This document shows, in pieces, positions 1 through 9,413 of a stretch of 64,000 bases of DNA. The translations under genes were made by a program, and so were the position numbers. The DNA comes from Phenylobacterium sp. (GTDB lineage Bacteria; Pseudomonadota; Alphaproteobacteria; Caulobacterales; Caulobacteraceae): contig JAGNIV010000002.1 of assembly GCA_018001015.1 (NCBI GenBank), positions 62,001 to 126,000 on the forward strand. Direction: 5' to 3'. The notes beneath the pieces were generated by a model. It had not been told where the DNA came from. It did not search any database and saw nothing but the letters and a program-made list of their open reading frames with translations. Within the stretch, counting starts at the first letter, position 1; every line of letters begins with the position of its first letter.

Positions 1-1
1 C

Positions 2-490
2 GACGCCTTCGAGATTCCGCTGGTCACCCTGGTGGACGTGCCGGGCTTCATGCCGGGCACCAAGCAGGAGCAGGGCGGCCTGATCCGCCACGGCGCCAAG
101 CTGCTGTTCGCCTATGCCGAGGCCACCGTGCCCAAGGTGACCCTGATCACCCGCAAGGCCTATGGCGGCGCCTATGACGTGATGAGCTCCAAACACATCC
201 GCGGCGACGTGAACTATGCCTGGCCCACCGCCGAGATCGCGGTGATGGGCTCAAAGGGCGCCGTCGAGATCATCTTCCGCGCCGAGATCGGCGACCCCGA
301 CGCCATCGCCGCCCGCGAGGCGGAGTACAAGTCCCGCTTCGCCAACCCGTTCATCGCCGCGTCGCGGGGCTACATCGATGACGTCATCAAGCCCCACAAC
401 ACCCGCAAGCGTATCGCCCGCTCGCTGAAGAACCTGCGGGGCAAGCAGCTGACCAATCCCTGGAAGAAGCACGACAACATCCCGCTGTAG
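2..490 (+). CDS. pccB: propionyl-CoA carboxylase beta subunit, 3' part (cut by window edge)
   Basis: The reading frame is open from the left edge and ends at TAG 488-490, giving the last 162 residues. The carboxyltransferase signature VDVPGFMPG is followed by [15 protein letters not shown] and then [10 protein letters not shown] and [11 protein letters not shown], the conserved C-terminal half of acyl-CoA carboxylase beta chains; the closing KHDNIPL is typical of PccB. With PccA it carboxylates propionyl-CoA to methylmalonyl-CoA in the cytoplasm. pccA lies at 2634 on the same strand, three genes away, which supports PccB over MccB; a separate MccB is present at 15522. The N-terminal domain is outside the window. 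Confidence 0.93.
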   Translation, partial: DAFEIPLVTLVDVPGFMPGTKQEQGGLIRHGAKLLFAYAEATVPKVTLITRKAYGGAYDVMSSKHIRGDVNYAWPTAEIAVMGSKGAVEIIFRAEIGDPDAIAAREAEYKSRFANPFIAASRGYIDDVIKPHNTRKRIARSLKNLRGKQLTNPWKKHDNIPL

Positions 491-575
491 GGGGCGATCA
501 CGTCATGGAGTCGGCAGGGTCCTTGTTCTGAATCAAGGCCAGGCGACTCTCGCAGGCGCAGAGTTGCTACGCCCC

Positions 576-1070
576 ATGGACGTCCTCGCAAACCAGCTTC
601 TGATCTCGACGGCCGTCGTTACGGCGACCGTGCTTGTCCACCTGTTGGGACTGGACGTCCTGCAGGCGCTGCTCCGGTGGCATCTGGAGCGGTTTACCCG
701 CTGGATAAACCTTGACCGGGTCCTGGTGCCGCTCGGCGTGGTCCTGGGGCTCTTCGTGCTGCATGGCCTCGAAATCTGGCTCTATGCGCTGCTCTATTGG
801 AAGATGCAGATGCTCCCGACCCTGGAGCAGGCCCTCTATTTCTCCACCAGTTCCTATTCGACGGTCGGCGAGACCGGCGCGATTCTCCCTGACCGCTGGC
901 GCATCGTGGGGGTGCTGGAGGCCATCAACGGCATGCTGCTGATCGGCTGGTCGACCGCCTTCCTGTTCCAAATCCTGCACCACCTGATGTGGGATGACAG
1001 TGAGAACCACCCGCTTCCCAAGGGCGCGATCGCCAGGGCGTCCAAGCCCCGTCGAACACGGGGGAAGTGA
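576..1070 (+). CDS. two-TM ion channel family protein with an altered selectivity filter
   Basis: A protein of 164 residues from ATG 576 (a TTG at 564 is possible). Hydrophobic segments lie near residues 8-30, 46-70 and 103-122, with a pore-loop-like stretch between the last two: STSSYSTVGETG. This matches the Ion_trans_2 layout of bacterial potassium-channel-like proteins, in which the loop normally reads TVGYGD. Here the Tyr-Gly pair is replaced by Glu-Thr, so potassium selectivity cannot be assumed. The C-terminus is short, basic and cytoplasmic, with no RCK domain. It stands alone between pccB and an APH-like kinase. Confidence 0.72.
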   Translation: MDVLANQLLISTAVVTATVLVHLLGLDVLQALLRWHLERFTRWINLDRVLVPLGVVLGLFVLHGLEIWLYALLYWKMQMLPTLEQALYFSTSSYSTVGETGAILPDRWRIVGVLEAINGMLLIGWSTAFLFQILHHLMWDDSENHPLPKGAIARASKPRRTRGK

Positions 1071-1157
1071 CCTTCTGACGCCGGACCTGCGCGACCAGGC
1101 TGAGGGCAAAAGCCAAGCGGGAGACTCCACGCGCCTTCGGCTCTAGATTCAAGAAGA

Positions 1158-1210
1158 TAGACCCTTTTCATCCGATCAGTTTGTTTCAACCTGATCGGGA
1201 AAGGGTCTAG
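1158..1210. repeat. palindromic intergenic repeat, unit A alone (copy 3)
   Basis: A 53-nt near-palindrome that begins TAGACCCTTTT, has the inner arms CCGATCAG and CTGATCGG, and closes with AAAGGGTCTAG. It matches unit A of the composite repeats at 5003-5118 and 19944-20060. The bases just before it (GATTCAAGAAGA) resemble the linker of those copies, so a degenerate second unit may precede it. It sits 10 nt upstream of the GTG start of the kinase at 1220, unlike the other copies, which lie between converging genes. Confidence 0.8.
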
Positions 1211-1219
1211 GCTGGCGGC

Positions 1220-2029
1220 GTGCCGGAGGAGACGTTCAAGGTCTGGATCGACCGTTGGGGCCTGACCCCCGACGGAGCGCCGTTCGCCAGCCTTGGGGGA
1301 CGGCTCCTGCCTGTGCGCCAGGATGGCGTCGCCGCCATGCTCAAGATCAGCCACGCGCCCGAGGAGATCGCCGGAGGGACCCTGATGGCCTGGTGGGGCG
1401 GGCAGGGGGCCGCGCCGGTCTTGGGGCACGATGGCGAGGCCCTGTTGATGGTTCGAGCCCAGGGCCCGATCTCGCTGGCCGAGATGGCCAGGTCTGATCA
1501 AGATGATGAGGCCAGCCGTATCATCTGCGCGGCCCTGGACGATCTGCATGCGCCGCGCGCTGGAAAGCTTCCCGCAACCCTCAGGCCGCTGCCCGACTGG
1601 TTCGCCCAGCTCAGGCCGGCCGCTCAGCGGCACGGCGGCGTGCTGGCCAAGGCCTACGACATGTCGCGACAGCTGCTGGCCGATCCACGCGAGGTCTGCG
1701 TCCTGCATGGCGACGCCCACCACGGCAACTTCCTGGATTTCGGCGAGCTGGGCTGGCTGGCCATCGACCCCAAGGGGCTGATCGGCGATCGCGGCTACGA
1801 CTACGCCAACCTGCTCTGCAATCCCGACCTCGCCACGGCGGTCACGCCCGGCCGCATCGCCCGCCAGGTCCAGGTCGTCGCGCAGGCGGCGAATCTTGAA
1901 CCCGTGCGCACCCTGCAATGGCTGCTGGCCTATGCCGGGCTGTCGGCCTCCTGGACCTTGTCGGACGGCGACAATCCCGCCGGCGCCCTGCAGATCGCGG
2001 AGATCGCGGCGGCCGAGCTGGGTCTCTAG
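1220..2029 (+). CDS. aminoglycoside/hydroxyurea-type phosphotransferase (APH(6)-like kinase)
   Basis: 269 residues from GTG 1220. The C-terminal half carries the APH catalytic loop VCVLHGDAHHGNFL (HGDxHxxN) and the metal-binding segment AIDPKGLIGDRGYDYANLL, the arrangement of streptomycin 6-phosphotransferase-like kinases. The N-terminal lobe is short and has LKISHAPEE in the ATP-lysine region. Members phosphorylate streptomycin or hydroxyurea, but most chromosomal homologues have unknown small-molecule substrates, so resistance is not implied. The start lies directly behind the palindromic repeat, which leaves little room for a promoter. The stop codon shares CTAG with msrB on the opposite strand. 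Confidence 0.75.
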   Translation: MPEETFKVWIDRWGLTPDGAPFASLGGRLLPVRQDGVAAMLKISHAPEEIAGGTLMAWWGGQGAAPVLGHDGEALLMVRAQGPISLAEMARSDQDDEASRIICAALDDLHAPRAGKLPATLRPLPDWFAQLRPAAQRHGGVLAKAYDMSRQLLADPREVCVLHGDAHHGNFLDFGELGWLAIDPKGLIGDRGYDYANLLCNPDLATAVTPGRIARQVQVVAQAANLEPVRTLQWLLAYAGLSASWTLSDGDNPAGALQIAEIAAAELGL

Positions 2030-2520
2030 ACTGCGGCCAGGTGCTGGTTGTCGCCCCGCGCCAGCGGATCGCGCAGCGGCTGGCCATCCTGCACGAATTC
2101 CAGGGAGATCGAGTTGATGCAGTAGCGCAGGCGGGTCGGGGCCGGCCCGTCCGGGAACACGTGGCCCTGGTGACTGTCGCAGCGGGCGCAACGGGTCTCG
2201 ATGCGGATCATGCCGTAGCTGGTGTCCTTCACCGCCACCACATGGGCCTCGTCGATGGGGGCGAAGAAGCTGGGCCAGCCGGTGCCGCTCTCGAACTTGG
2301 TCTTGGCCTGGAACAGCGGTAGGCCACAGAGCCGGCAGCAATAGGCGCCGTCCTGCTTGTTATCCAGCAGGCCGCCACAGAAGGCCGCCTCCGTCCCATG
2401 GTGCAGCAGCACCTCGGCCTCTTCGCGGGTCAGGCCGGCCTCTAGGGCCTTGCGTTCCGCTGCGTCGGGAGGTGTCAGGTCGAAACCCGACGGGGAGAGG
2501 GTGGCTTCGGGCGTGCTCAT
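2026..2520 (-). CDS. msrB: peptide-methionine (R)-S-oxide reductase
   Basis: 164 residues from ATG 2520 (a TTG nine bases upstream is less likely). Reduces methionine-R-sulfoxide in proteins. The family signatures are clear: GTGWPSF, the zinc-binding pairs CRLCGLPLF and CARCDSHQGHVF, and the catalytic cysteine in RLRYCINSISLEF. No signal peptide, so it acts in the cytoplasm. It converges on the kinase gene and the two stop codons overlap in CTAG (2026-2029). Confidence 0.95.
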   Translation of the reverse strand: MSTPEATLSPSGFDLTPPDAAERKALEAGLTREEAEVLLHHGTEAAFCGGLLDNKQDGAYCCRLCGLPLFQAKTKFESGTGWPSFFAPIDEAHVVAVKDTSYGMIRIETRCARCDSHQGHVFPDGPAPTRLRYCINSISLEFVQDGQPLRDPLARGDNQHLAAV

Positions 2521-2633
2521 GGGGTCCAATCTAAGGTCTCTCCCCCAAGTACGGAAGCGCTTCAGGGAAGGTTACGTTCATGCCCAAGACCACGGTCTGT
2601 CTCGCTCGCGCGATTTTGCGCTAAGACATCAGC

Positions 2634-4612
<1,979 letters not shown>

Positions 4613-4613
<1 letters not shown>

Positions 4614-5005
4614 TGACCGACTGGGGCGCGCTGTTCCTCACCGCCTCGGGCCGGCTGGGGCGCACCCCATTCCTGATCGGGGCGGCGATCCTGCTTTTCC
4701 TGGGCGGCGTCTACGAGACGCTCGGGGCGACCATCCACTGGTTGACCGGCTGGTTCGTCTATCCGCCCCTGTTCTATGGCGCGACCTGCGTGCTGTCCAA
4801 GCGCCTGCACGACCGGGGCAAGTCCGGCTGGTGGGCGGCGGCGGTCCTGTTCGCCCTGGTGGCCGTCTGGCAGCCGCCGATGAACCCCGCAGACGTGCTG
4901 CTGTCCCTCGTGCTCGTCTGGGCGGTGGTGGAGCTGGGCGTTCTGGGCGGCGAGCAGGGGACCAACCGCTACGGCGCCAACCCGCTGCGGGCCGTCGCGG
5001 CCTAG
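4613..5005 (+). CDS. DUF805 family small membrane protein
   Basis: 130 residues starting in the TGATG overlap with pccA, so probably translationally coupled to it. About four hydrophobic segments. The family marks are GRLGRTPFLIG near the N-terminus, the loop SKRLHDRGKSGWW and the ending GEQGTNRYGANPL. DUF805 proteins are inner-membrane proteins of unknown function. The TAG stop (5003-5005) is the first three bases of the palindromic repeat that follows, so insertion of the repeat may have set the C-terminus. Confidence 0.85.
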
Positions 5006-5118
5006 AGCCCTTTCCGCTCTGATTGAATCAATCAGAGCGGGCGAAAAGGGCTCGAATTCAAAAAGTTAGAGCATTTTTCGATCCGAAACCCGTTTCACAC
5101 GTATCGGAAAATGCTCTA
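5003..5118. repeat. composite palindromic repeat, A-linker-B (copy 1)
   Basis: Two imperfect palindromes joined by an AT-rich linker. Unit A is 5003-5053, with outer arms GAGCCCTTT and AAAAGGGCTC and inner arms CGCTCTGATT and AATCAGAGCG. The linker GAATTCAAAAAGT follows. Unit B is 5067-5118, with outer arms AGAGCATTTT and AAAATGCTCT around CGATCCGAAACC and a partner. Both ends read TAG on their outgoing strands: the left is the stop codon of the DUF805 gene and the right the stop codon of lipB. A second copy in the opposite orientation is at 19944-20060. Confidence 0.92.
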
Positions 5119-5841
5119 GATCGGCGCCTCGACCCGTTCCACCGGGCCGAACACCTGGCCGAAGCTCTCCATCAGCGCGGCGTCGGCCTCGTCCATCGTG
5201 ACCGGCAGGCCCAGGTCAACAAGGCTGGTGACCCCGTGCTCGGTCTGGCCGCAGGGGACGATGCCGGAGAAGTGGCTGAGGTCGGGCTCCACATTCAGCG
5301 AGACGCCGTGGAAGGACACCCAGCGGCGCAGCTTCACGCCGACGGCGGCGATCTTGTCCTCGCGGGGCGGGGCGCCGGACACGCGCTGCTCGACCCAGAC
5401 CCCCACTCGGCCGTCGCGAATCTCTCCGGTCACGTTGAACCGCGCCAAGGCGCCGATGATCCAGGCTTCCAGGCCAGCGACGAAAGCGCGCACGTCGCGC
5501 CGCCGAGCGCTCAGATCCAACATCACATAGGCCACCCGTTGGCCGGGGCCGTGATAGGTGAACTGCCCGCCGCGCGCCGTCGCGAACACCGGGAATCGGT
5601 TCGGCTCCAGCAAATCGGCCGATCTCGCGGAAATTCCGGCCGTGTAGAGGGGCGGATGCTCCAGCAGCCACACCAGTTCGCCTGCCGAGCCCTCGGCGAT
5701 CGCCGCGGCCCTGGCCTCCATCGCGGCCACGGCGGCCTCGTAGCCGACATATCCGGTCGAAACCGCCCACCCCGCGGGCGCGCCGTCGGCCCTGCCGAAA
5801 TAGGGCGGGGAAGCCTCAGCATTTAACGACCGGTCAAGCAT
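5116..5841 (-). CDS. lipB: octanoyl-[acyl-carrier-protein]:protein N-octanoyltransferase
   Basis: 241 residues from ATG 5841. Transfers the octanoyl group from ACP to lipoyl domains, the first step of endogenous lipoate synthesis. The catalytic lysine lies in KIAAVGVKL and the catalytic cysteine in [26 protein letters not shown] is the LipB/LplA-fold signature. Its TAG stop is formed by the right end of the palindromic repeat, so the last residues EAPI directly abut the repeat. lipA is not in the window. Confidence 0.95.
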   Translation of the reverse strand: MLDRSLNAEASPPYFGRADGAPAGWAVSTGYVGYEAAVAAMEARAAAIAEGSAGELVWLLEHPPLYTAGISARSADLLEPNRFPVFATARGGQFTYHGPGQRVAYVMLDLSARRRDVRAFVAGLEAWIIGALARFNVTGEIRDGRVGVWVEQRVSGAPPREDKIAAVGVKLRRWVSFHGVSLNVEPDLSHFSGIVPCGQTEHGVTSLVDLGLPVTMDEADAALMESFGQVFGPVERVEAPI

Positions 5842-5869
5842 GTCAGCGCCAATGTGGGGTCAAGGAACA

Positions 5870-5896
5870 GGGGGCGCAAAGCCCCCTTTGATTTCT
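5870..5896 (+). terminator. GC hairpin followed by a T-rich run
   Basis: GGGGGC (5870-5875), a five-base loop and GCCCCC (5881-5886), then TTTGATTTCTT. The shape is that of an intrinsic terminator reading rightward, yet no rightward gene ends here: lipB starts at 5841 on the other strand and the FliN-like gene starts at 5909. It could attenuate transcription into that gene or block antisense reading; the function is inferred from shape only. Confidence 0.45.
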
Positions 5897-5908
5897 TAGT
5901 GTTTTTTG

Positions 5909-6169
5909 ATGGGTGGGGTTTTGGGTCAGGTTAACGCCGTCAACGTCGAGATCTCGGTGGTTCTGGGTCGTTCCACCCTGCCCATGCAGCAATTGCTGCG
6001 GATGGGCCGGGGTGCGGTGATCCCGCTGGACGCCAGTGTCAACGACGAGGTGTGGATTCTGGCCAATAACCACCCCGTGGCCCGTGGGGAGATCCAGATT
6101 AACGAGGATCGCATCTCCATCGCGGTGACCCGCGCGGCCGATGTTTACGACTATATGGCCGGTGGCTAG
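5909..6169 (+). CDS. FliN/SpoA-domain flagellar motor switch-like protein
   Basis: 86 residues, nearly all one SpoA (FliN C-terminal) domain: VNVEISVVLGRSTLPMQQLL, then MGRGAVIPLD, VWILANNHPVARGEI and RISIAVTRAAD. This is the FliN pattern (V.v.LG...l...ll.l..G.vi.Ld....V.l..N....arGe). FliN forms the C-ring below FliM and FliG. The ORF lacks the N-terminal extension of typical FliN and no flagellar gene is nearby, so it may be a solo paralogue rather than the operon copy. ATG 5909 is preferred to TTG 5906. Confidence 0.78.
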   Translation: MGGVLGQVNAVNVEISVVLGRSTLPMQQLLRMGRGAVIPLDASVNDEVWILANNHPVARGEIQINEDRISIAVTRAADVYDYMAGG

Positions 6170-6223
6170 CCACAACGCTTCACAAACGCTCGGGGGTTTG
6201 CTACCTGCCGCGCCTCACCACGA

Positions 6224-6308
6224 GCGGTCGTGGCGGAATTGGTAGACGCGCAGCGTTGAGGTCGCTGTGGGGCAACCCGTGGAAGTTCGAGTCTTCTCGA
6301 CCGCACCA
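6224..6308 (+). tRNA. tRNA-Leu (anticodon GAG)
   Basis: 85 nt with encoded CCA. The acceptor arms GCGGTCG and CGACCGC pair perfectly. The D arm contains GCGGAATTGGTAGACGC, and the anticodon stem CAGCG/CGCTG encloses the loop TTGAGGT with anticodon GAG, reading CUC and CUU codons. A long variable arm (GTGGGGCAACCCGT region), typical of class II tRNAs, and the TTCGAGT T-loop follow. Confidence 0.96.
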
Positions 6309-6373
6309 GTGAATCAGGGTCTTTCGCAGCTGCAGAGCTAGAGCATCGTCATACGTTAGGAGGGGAGGTCCGC

Positions 6374-7828
6374 ATGAGTCGCGACACCGAACATCCTAAG
6401 GCGGACGACGTTCTGGACCTGCGGGCTTCGCGACAGAGCCTGACGTCCGCCGAGGTCGAGGACCTCGAGGATCTCGCCCTTGGCGAGGACTACGCCCTAA
6501 ACCCCGACTTCGTGGCCATGGTCGTCGATGCGATCGACCGTGGCGACGCCGAGCGTCTGCGCGAATTGCTGGCCGCCCTGCACCCGGCCGACGTCGCCGA
6601 CCTGATGGGCTTCCTGTCGTCGGACCACCGCTCCGAAGTGGTGGCCCACCTCGATCCCGAGGCGTTGGCGGAAATCCTCTCTGAACTGGACACTGAAATC
6701 CGCGAGGACGTGCTCGAGCACGTCCCGTCGGCGATTCTCGCCAAGGCGCTGGGCGAGATGGATTCCGACGACGCGGTGGACGTCGTCGACGACCTGGAGG
6801 ACGACAAGCGCGCCCAGGTCCTAGCCGCCCTGCCGGAGATGGAACGCTCGGCTATCGAGAGCAGCCTGGCCTATGAGGACGAGACCGCCGGCCGGCTCAT
6901 GCAGCGCGAGGTCGTCTGGGCGCCCCAGTTCTGGACCGTCGGCCAGACCATCGACCACTTCCTCAAGGAGGCCGACGAGCTCCCGGAGCTGTTCTTCGAC
7001 GTCTACGTGGTGGATCCGGCCCACAAGCCCGTGGGCGCGGTGCCGGTCAGCCACTTGCTGCGCACCCGCCGCGACGCGCCGCTCGCCCAGGTCATGGAGG
7101 CGATCACTGAAATCCCGGTCGAGATGGACCAGGAGGAGGTGGCCTACATCTTCGACAAGTACCACCTGATCTCCGCCCCCGTGGTGGAGCCGGGCGGCCG
7201 GCTGGTGGGTCAGATCACCGTCGACGACATTGTCGGCGTCATCCAGGACGAGAGCGAAGAGGACATTCTGGCCCTGGCCGGGGTTTCCGACGCTGGCCGT
7301 GACGCCGGGGTGTTGGGTATCGTGCGCTCGCGCCTGCCGTGGCTGATCCTCAACCTACTCACCGCCACCGTCGCCGTGAGCGTCATCGCCGCCTTCCAGA
7401 ACGAGATCGCCAAGCTGGTCACCTTGGCCATCCTGATGCCCATCGTGGCGGGCGTCGGCGGCAATGCCGGGACCCAGACCCTGGCGGTCGCCGTCCGTGC
7501 CCTGGCCAGCCGCGAACTGAACGCGTCCAACGCCATGCGCATTTTCCTGCGCGAAATCTGCGTGGGGATGATCGACGGGGCGGTGCTGGGCTCGGTGATG
7601 TCGACGGCGGTGTTCCTGTGGTTCCACGACCTACGGCTGTCGCTCACCGTCGGCTTGGCCCTGATCGTGAATGTCAGCATCGCAGCCGTGGTCGGCACGC
7701 TCGTGCCGCTCACCCTTGATCGCCTGGGGCGCGACCCGGCGGTTTCGTCTTCGGTGTTTGTCACCTTCGCGACAGATTCGATGGGTTTCCTGTCCTTCCT
7801 GGGCTTGGCGGCCGTGATCTTGTTGTAA
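6374..7828 (+). CDS. mgtE: magnesium transporter MgtE
   Basis: 484 residues with the standard MgtE order: an N-terminal superhelical domain (about 40-155, with LAALHPADVADLMGFL), a pair of CBS domains (about 160-290, VPVSHLLRTRRD and PVVEPGGRLVGQITVDD), a plug helix, then five TM helices from about 320. The pore-helix signature PIVAGVGGNAGTQTL is intact. Imports Mg2+ (and Co2+) and is gated by Mg2+ bound to the cytosolic domains. A strong ribosome site (AGGAGGGGAGG) precedes the ATG. The 65 nt behind the tRNA are too short for an M-box riboswitch. Confidence 0.95.
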   Translation: MSRDTEHPKADDVLDLRASRQSLTSAEVEDLEDLALGEDYALNPDFVAMVVDAIDRGDAERLRELLAALHPADVADLMGFLSSDHRSEVVAHLDPEALAEILSELDTEIREDVLEHVPSAILAKALGEMDSDDAVDVVDDLEDDKRAQVLAALPEMERSAIESSLAYEDETAGRLMQREVVWAPQFWTVGQTIDHFLKEADELPELFFDVYVVDPAHKPVGAVPVSHLLRTRRDAPLAQVMEAITEIPVEMDQEEVAYIFDKYHLISAPVVEPGGRLVGQITVDDIVGVIQDESEEDILALAGVSDAGRDAGVLGIVRSRLPWLILNLLTATVAVSVIAAFQNEIAKLVTLAILMPIVAGVGGNAGTQTLAVAVRALASRELNASNAMRIFLREICVGMIDGAVLGSVMSTAVFLWFHDLRLSLTVGLALIVNVSIAAVVGTLVPLTLDRLGRDPAVSSSVFVTFATDSMGFLSFLGLAAVILL

Positions 7829-7895
7829 CCGGCCCCTATCTTGCCCGTTGAGACCCAAGCGCTACGGCGCCTGTCTCAAACTGGGTCAACTGGCC

Positions 7896-9323
7896 ATGAA
7901 ACCGCGTCATCAAGTTTCCCGAACTGCGATCGACCTGATCAAGCGGTTCGAAGGTTACCGCCGCAAGTCCGCCCAGCTCGCCGATGGCCGCTGGACGATC
8001 GGCTATGGCCACACGCTCACCGCCCGCGCCGGGGCCGAAGTCTCGGAACAGGACGCCGAGGCGCTGCTGCTCTATGACCTGATCGCGGTCGCCCATTCGG
8101 TCAACGAGTGGACCTACACCCCGCTGACCCAGAACCAGTTCGATTCGCTGTGCGCCTTCGCCTTCAACATCGGCGTCGACAACTTCCGCCGTTCCTCGGT
8201 GCTGCGCCGGGTCAATGAGGGCCAGCTGCTGCAAGCCGCCTGCGCCATGGAGCTGTGGCGCAAGGCCGACTTCGAGGGCGAACGCATCGTCATCGACGCC
8301 CTGGTCCGCCGCCGGTCGGCCGAGAAGACCCTGTTCCTGACCCCGACACACGGCTGGGTCCCGGCCCCGTCGCCGATCCTGCGTCCCAATGTGGACATGG
8401 ACGCCGCCGGCGCCGTGCCGCGCCAAACGCCGACGGCCCTCAAGGCGCCGATGGACGGGCCGCGCGCCATCGTCGAGCGTGAGACCGACGTCGTCGCCCC
8501 GCACGCCGCTCCGGTGCTGCCGCTGGAAGCCGCGGCGCCCGTCGCTGTCGTGACACCGCACCCCGCGCCGCCCTTGGTTCCGGTTGTGCCGGAAGAGGAG
8601 CTGAGCCCCACCCAGACGGCGGCGGCCAGCGTCACCTCGCGTCTCTCCACCATCTTCCGTGACACCACCGCCGAGCAGCCGTCCGCCCCGGCGCCCGTCG
8701 AGCCCGCGCCGTTGGCCGAGCCGGAAGCCGCCGCCCCGCCGCCGGTGGAGGCCGCCCCGGTGGAGGCTGCGCCGGTGGTCCCGCAGCCGGTCCCGGTGGA
8801 GCCCACCCCGGCCCCGCCCGCCGCGCCGATCGCCATGGCCGCAGGTGACCGCGCCTTCGTCCTGACCCAGCCGGAAGAGAGCTACGAGCCGGCGCCTGTC
8901 GAGCGGCCCCGCCTGGAACTGCCCGTCGCGGCCAACGAATCGCACCCGACCCTGTTCGACAGCCAGACCTCCGCGGCCAATGATCAGCTCGGCCTGCCGT
9001 CGCCGCCGCAGGAGCGCCGGGTCTATATCGACGACACCCTGGAATACGACCCCGCCTTCGATCTGCTGGAGCCGGAGCAGCCCAAGCTTAGCCTGCCGCT
9101 GCTGGTGGGCCTGACGGTGGTGGGTCTGGCCTTCTTCGCCGGCGGCCTGTTCTGGGCGGCCAGCGTCAGCCCCGACCGGGATGGCGGCCTGTTCAACCCC
9201 ATGACCGTGGGCTGGATGGCGGCGCTGGCCGGCATCGGCTTCTTCGGGGTGGCGGTCTATCTGATGCTTGACCGGCTCGGCCGTGGCGATCTCGACGAAG
9301 AAGACGATCTCGACGCCGAATAA
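7896..9323 (+). CDS. GH24 (T4-type) lysozyme domain protein with Pro/Ala-rich linker and C-terminal membrane anchors
   Basis: 475 residues from ATG 7896 (an in-frame ATG at 7848 is also possible). Residues about 8-150 are a GH24 domain: the catalytic Glu in LIKRFEGYR, Asp and Thr in DGRWTIGYGHT, and the structural motif TQNQFDSLCAFAFNIG. A linker of more than 200 residues, rich in Pro, Ala, Val and Glu, follows. Two hydrophobic helices (about 405-430 and 441-463) and an acidic tail close the protein. There is no N-terminal signal peptide and no phage gene nearby, so this is a cellular, membrane-tethered muramidase of unknown role. Confidence 0.8.
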   Translation: MKPRHQVSRTAIDLIKRFEGYRRKSAQLADGRWTIGYGHTLTARAGAEVSEQDAEALLLYDLIAVAHSVNEWTYTPLTQNQFDSLCAFAFNIGVDNFRRSSVLRRVNEGQLLQAACAMELWRKADFEGERIVIDALVRRRSAEKTLFLTPTHGWVPAPSPILRPNVDMDAAGAVPRQTPTALKAPMDGPRAIVERETDVVAPHAAPVLPLEAAAPVAVVTPHPAPPLVPVVPEEELSPTQTAAASVTSRLSTIFRDTTAEQPSAPAPVEPAPLAEPEAAAPPPVEAAPVEAAPVVPQPVPVEPTPAPPAAPIAMAAGDRAFVLTQPEESYEPAPVERPRLELPVAANESHPTLFDSQTSAANDQLGLPSPPQERRVYIDDTLEYDPAFDLLEPEQPKLSLPLLVGLTVVGLAFFAGGLFWAASVSPDRDGGLFNPMTVGWMAALAGIGFFGVAVYLMLDRLGRGDLDEEDDLDAE

Positions 9324-9349
9324 CCAGTTCCCGGGGGGGGAGTAGGGAA

Positions 9350-9388
9350 GGGGTCCGGTGCGTATCGCCGGGCCCCTTTCTCGTTCTG
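9350..9388 (+). terminator. intrinsic terminator after the lysozyme gene
   Basis: The arms GGGGTCCGG (9350-9358) and CCGGGCCCC (9368-9376) pair with one G-T wobble around a nine-base loop and are followed by TTTCTCGTTCTG. It separates the mgtE/lysozyme pair from ivd. Confidence 0.7.
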
Positions 9389-9413
9389 TGTCAGTCTGTG
9401 CTAACACCGGGAC

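Noticed and set aside
1220-2029. Acquired antibiotic-resistance gene
   Set aside because: Base composition and codon use match the neighbours and no mobile element is adjacent; the APH fold alone does not show resistance.
6309-6373. Mg2+ riboswitch (M-box or mgtA-type leader) ahead of mgtE
   Set aside because: Only 65 nt lie between the tRNA and the ATG, too short for an M-box, and no matching conserved core is seen.
8500-8830. Tandem repeat or CRISPR-like spacing within the Pro/Ala-rich region
   Set aside because: Codon-level low complexity in a protein linker; no repeat unit of fixed length and no unique spacers.
7896-9323. Prophage endolysin cassette
   Set aside because: No holin, spanin, terminase or structural phage gene nearby; the protein has a linker and tail anchors not found in phage endolysins.
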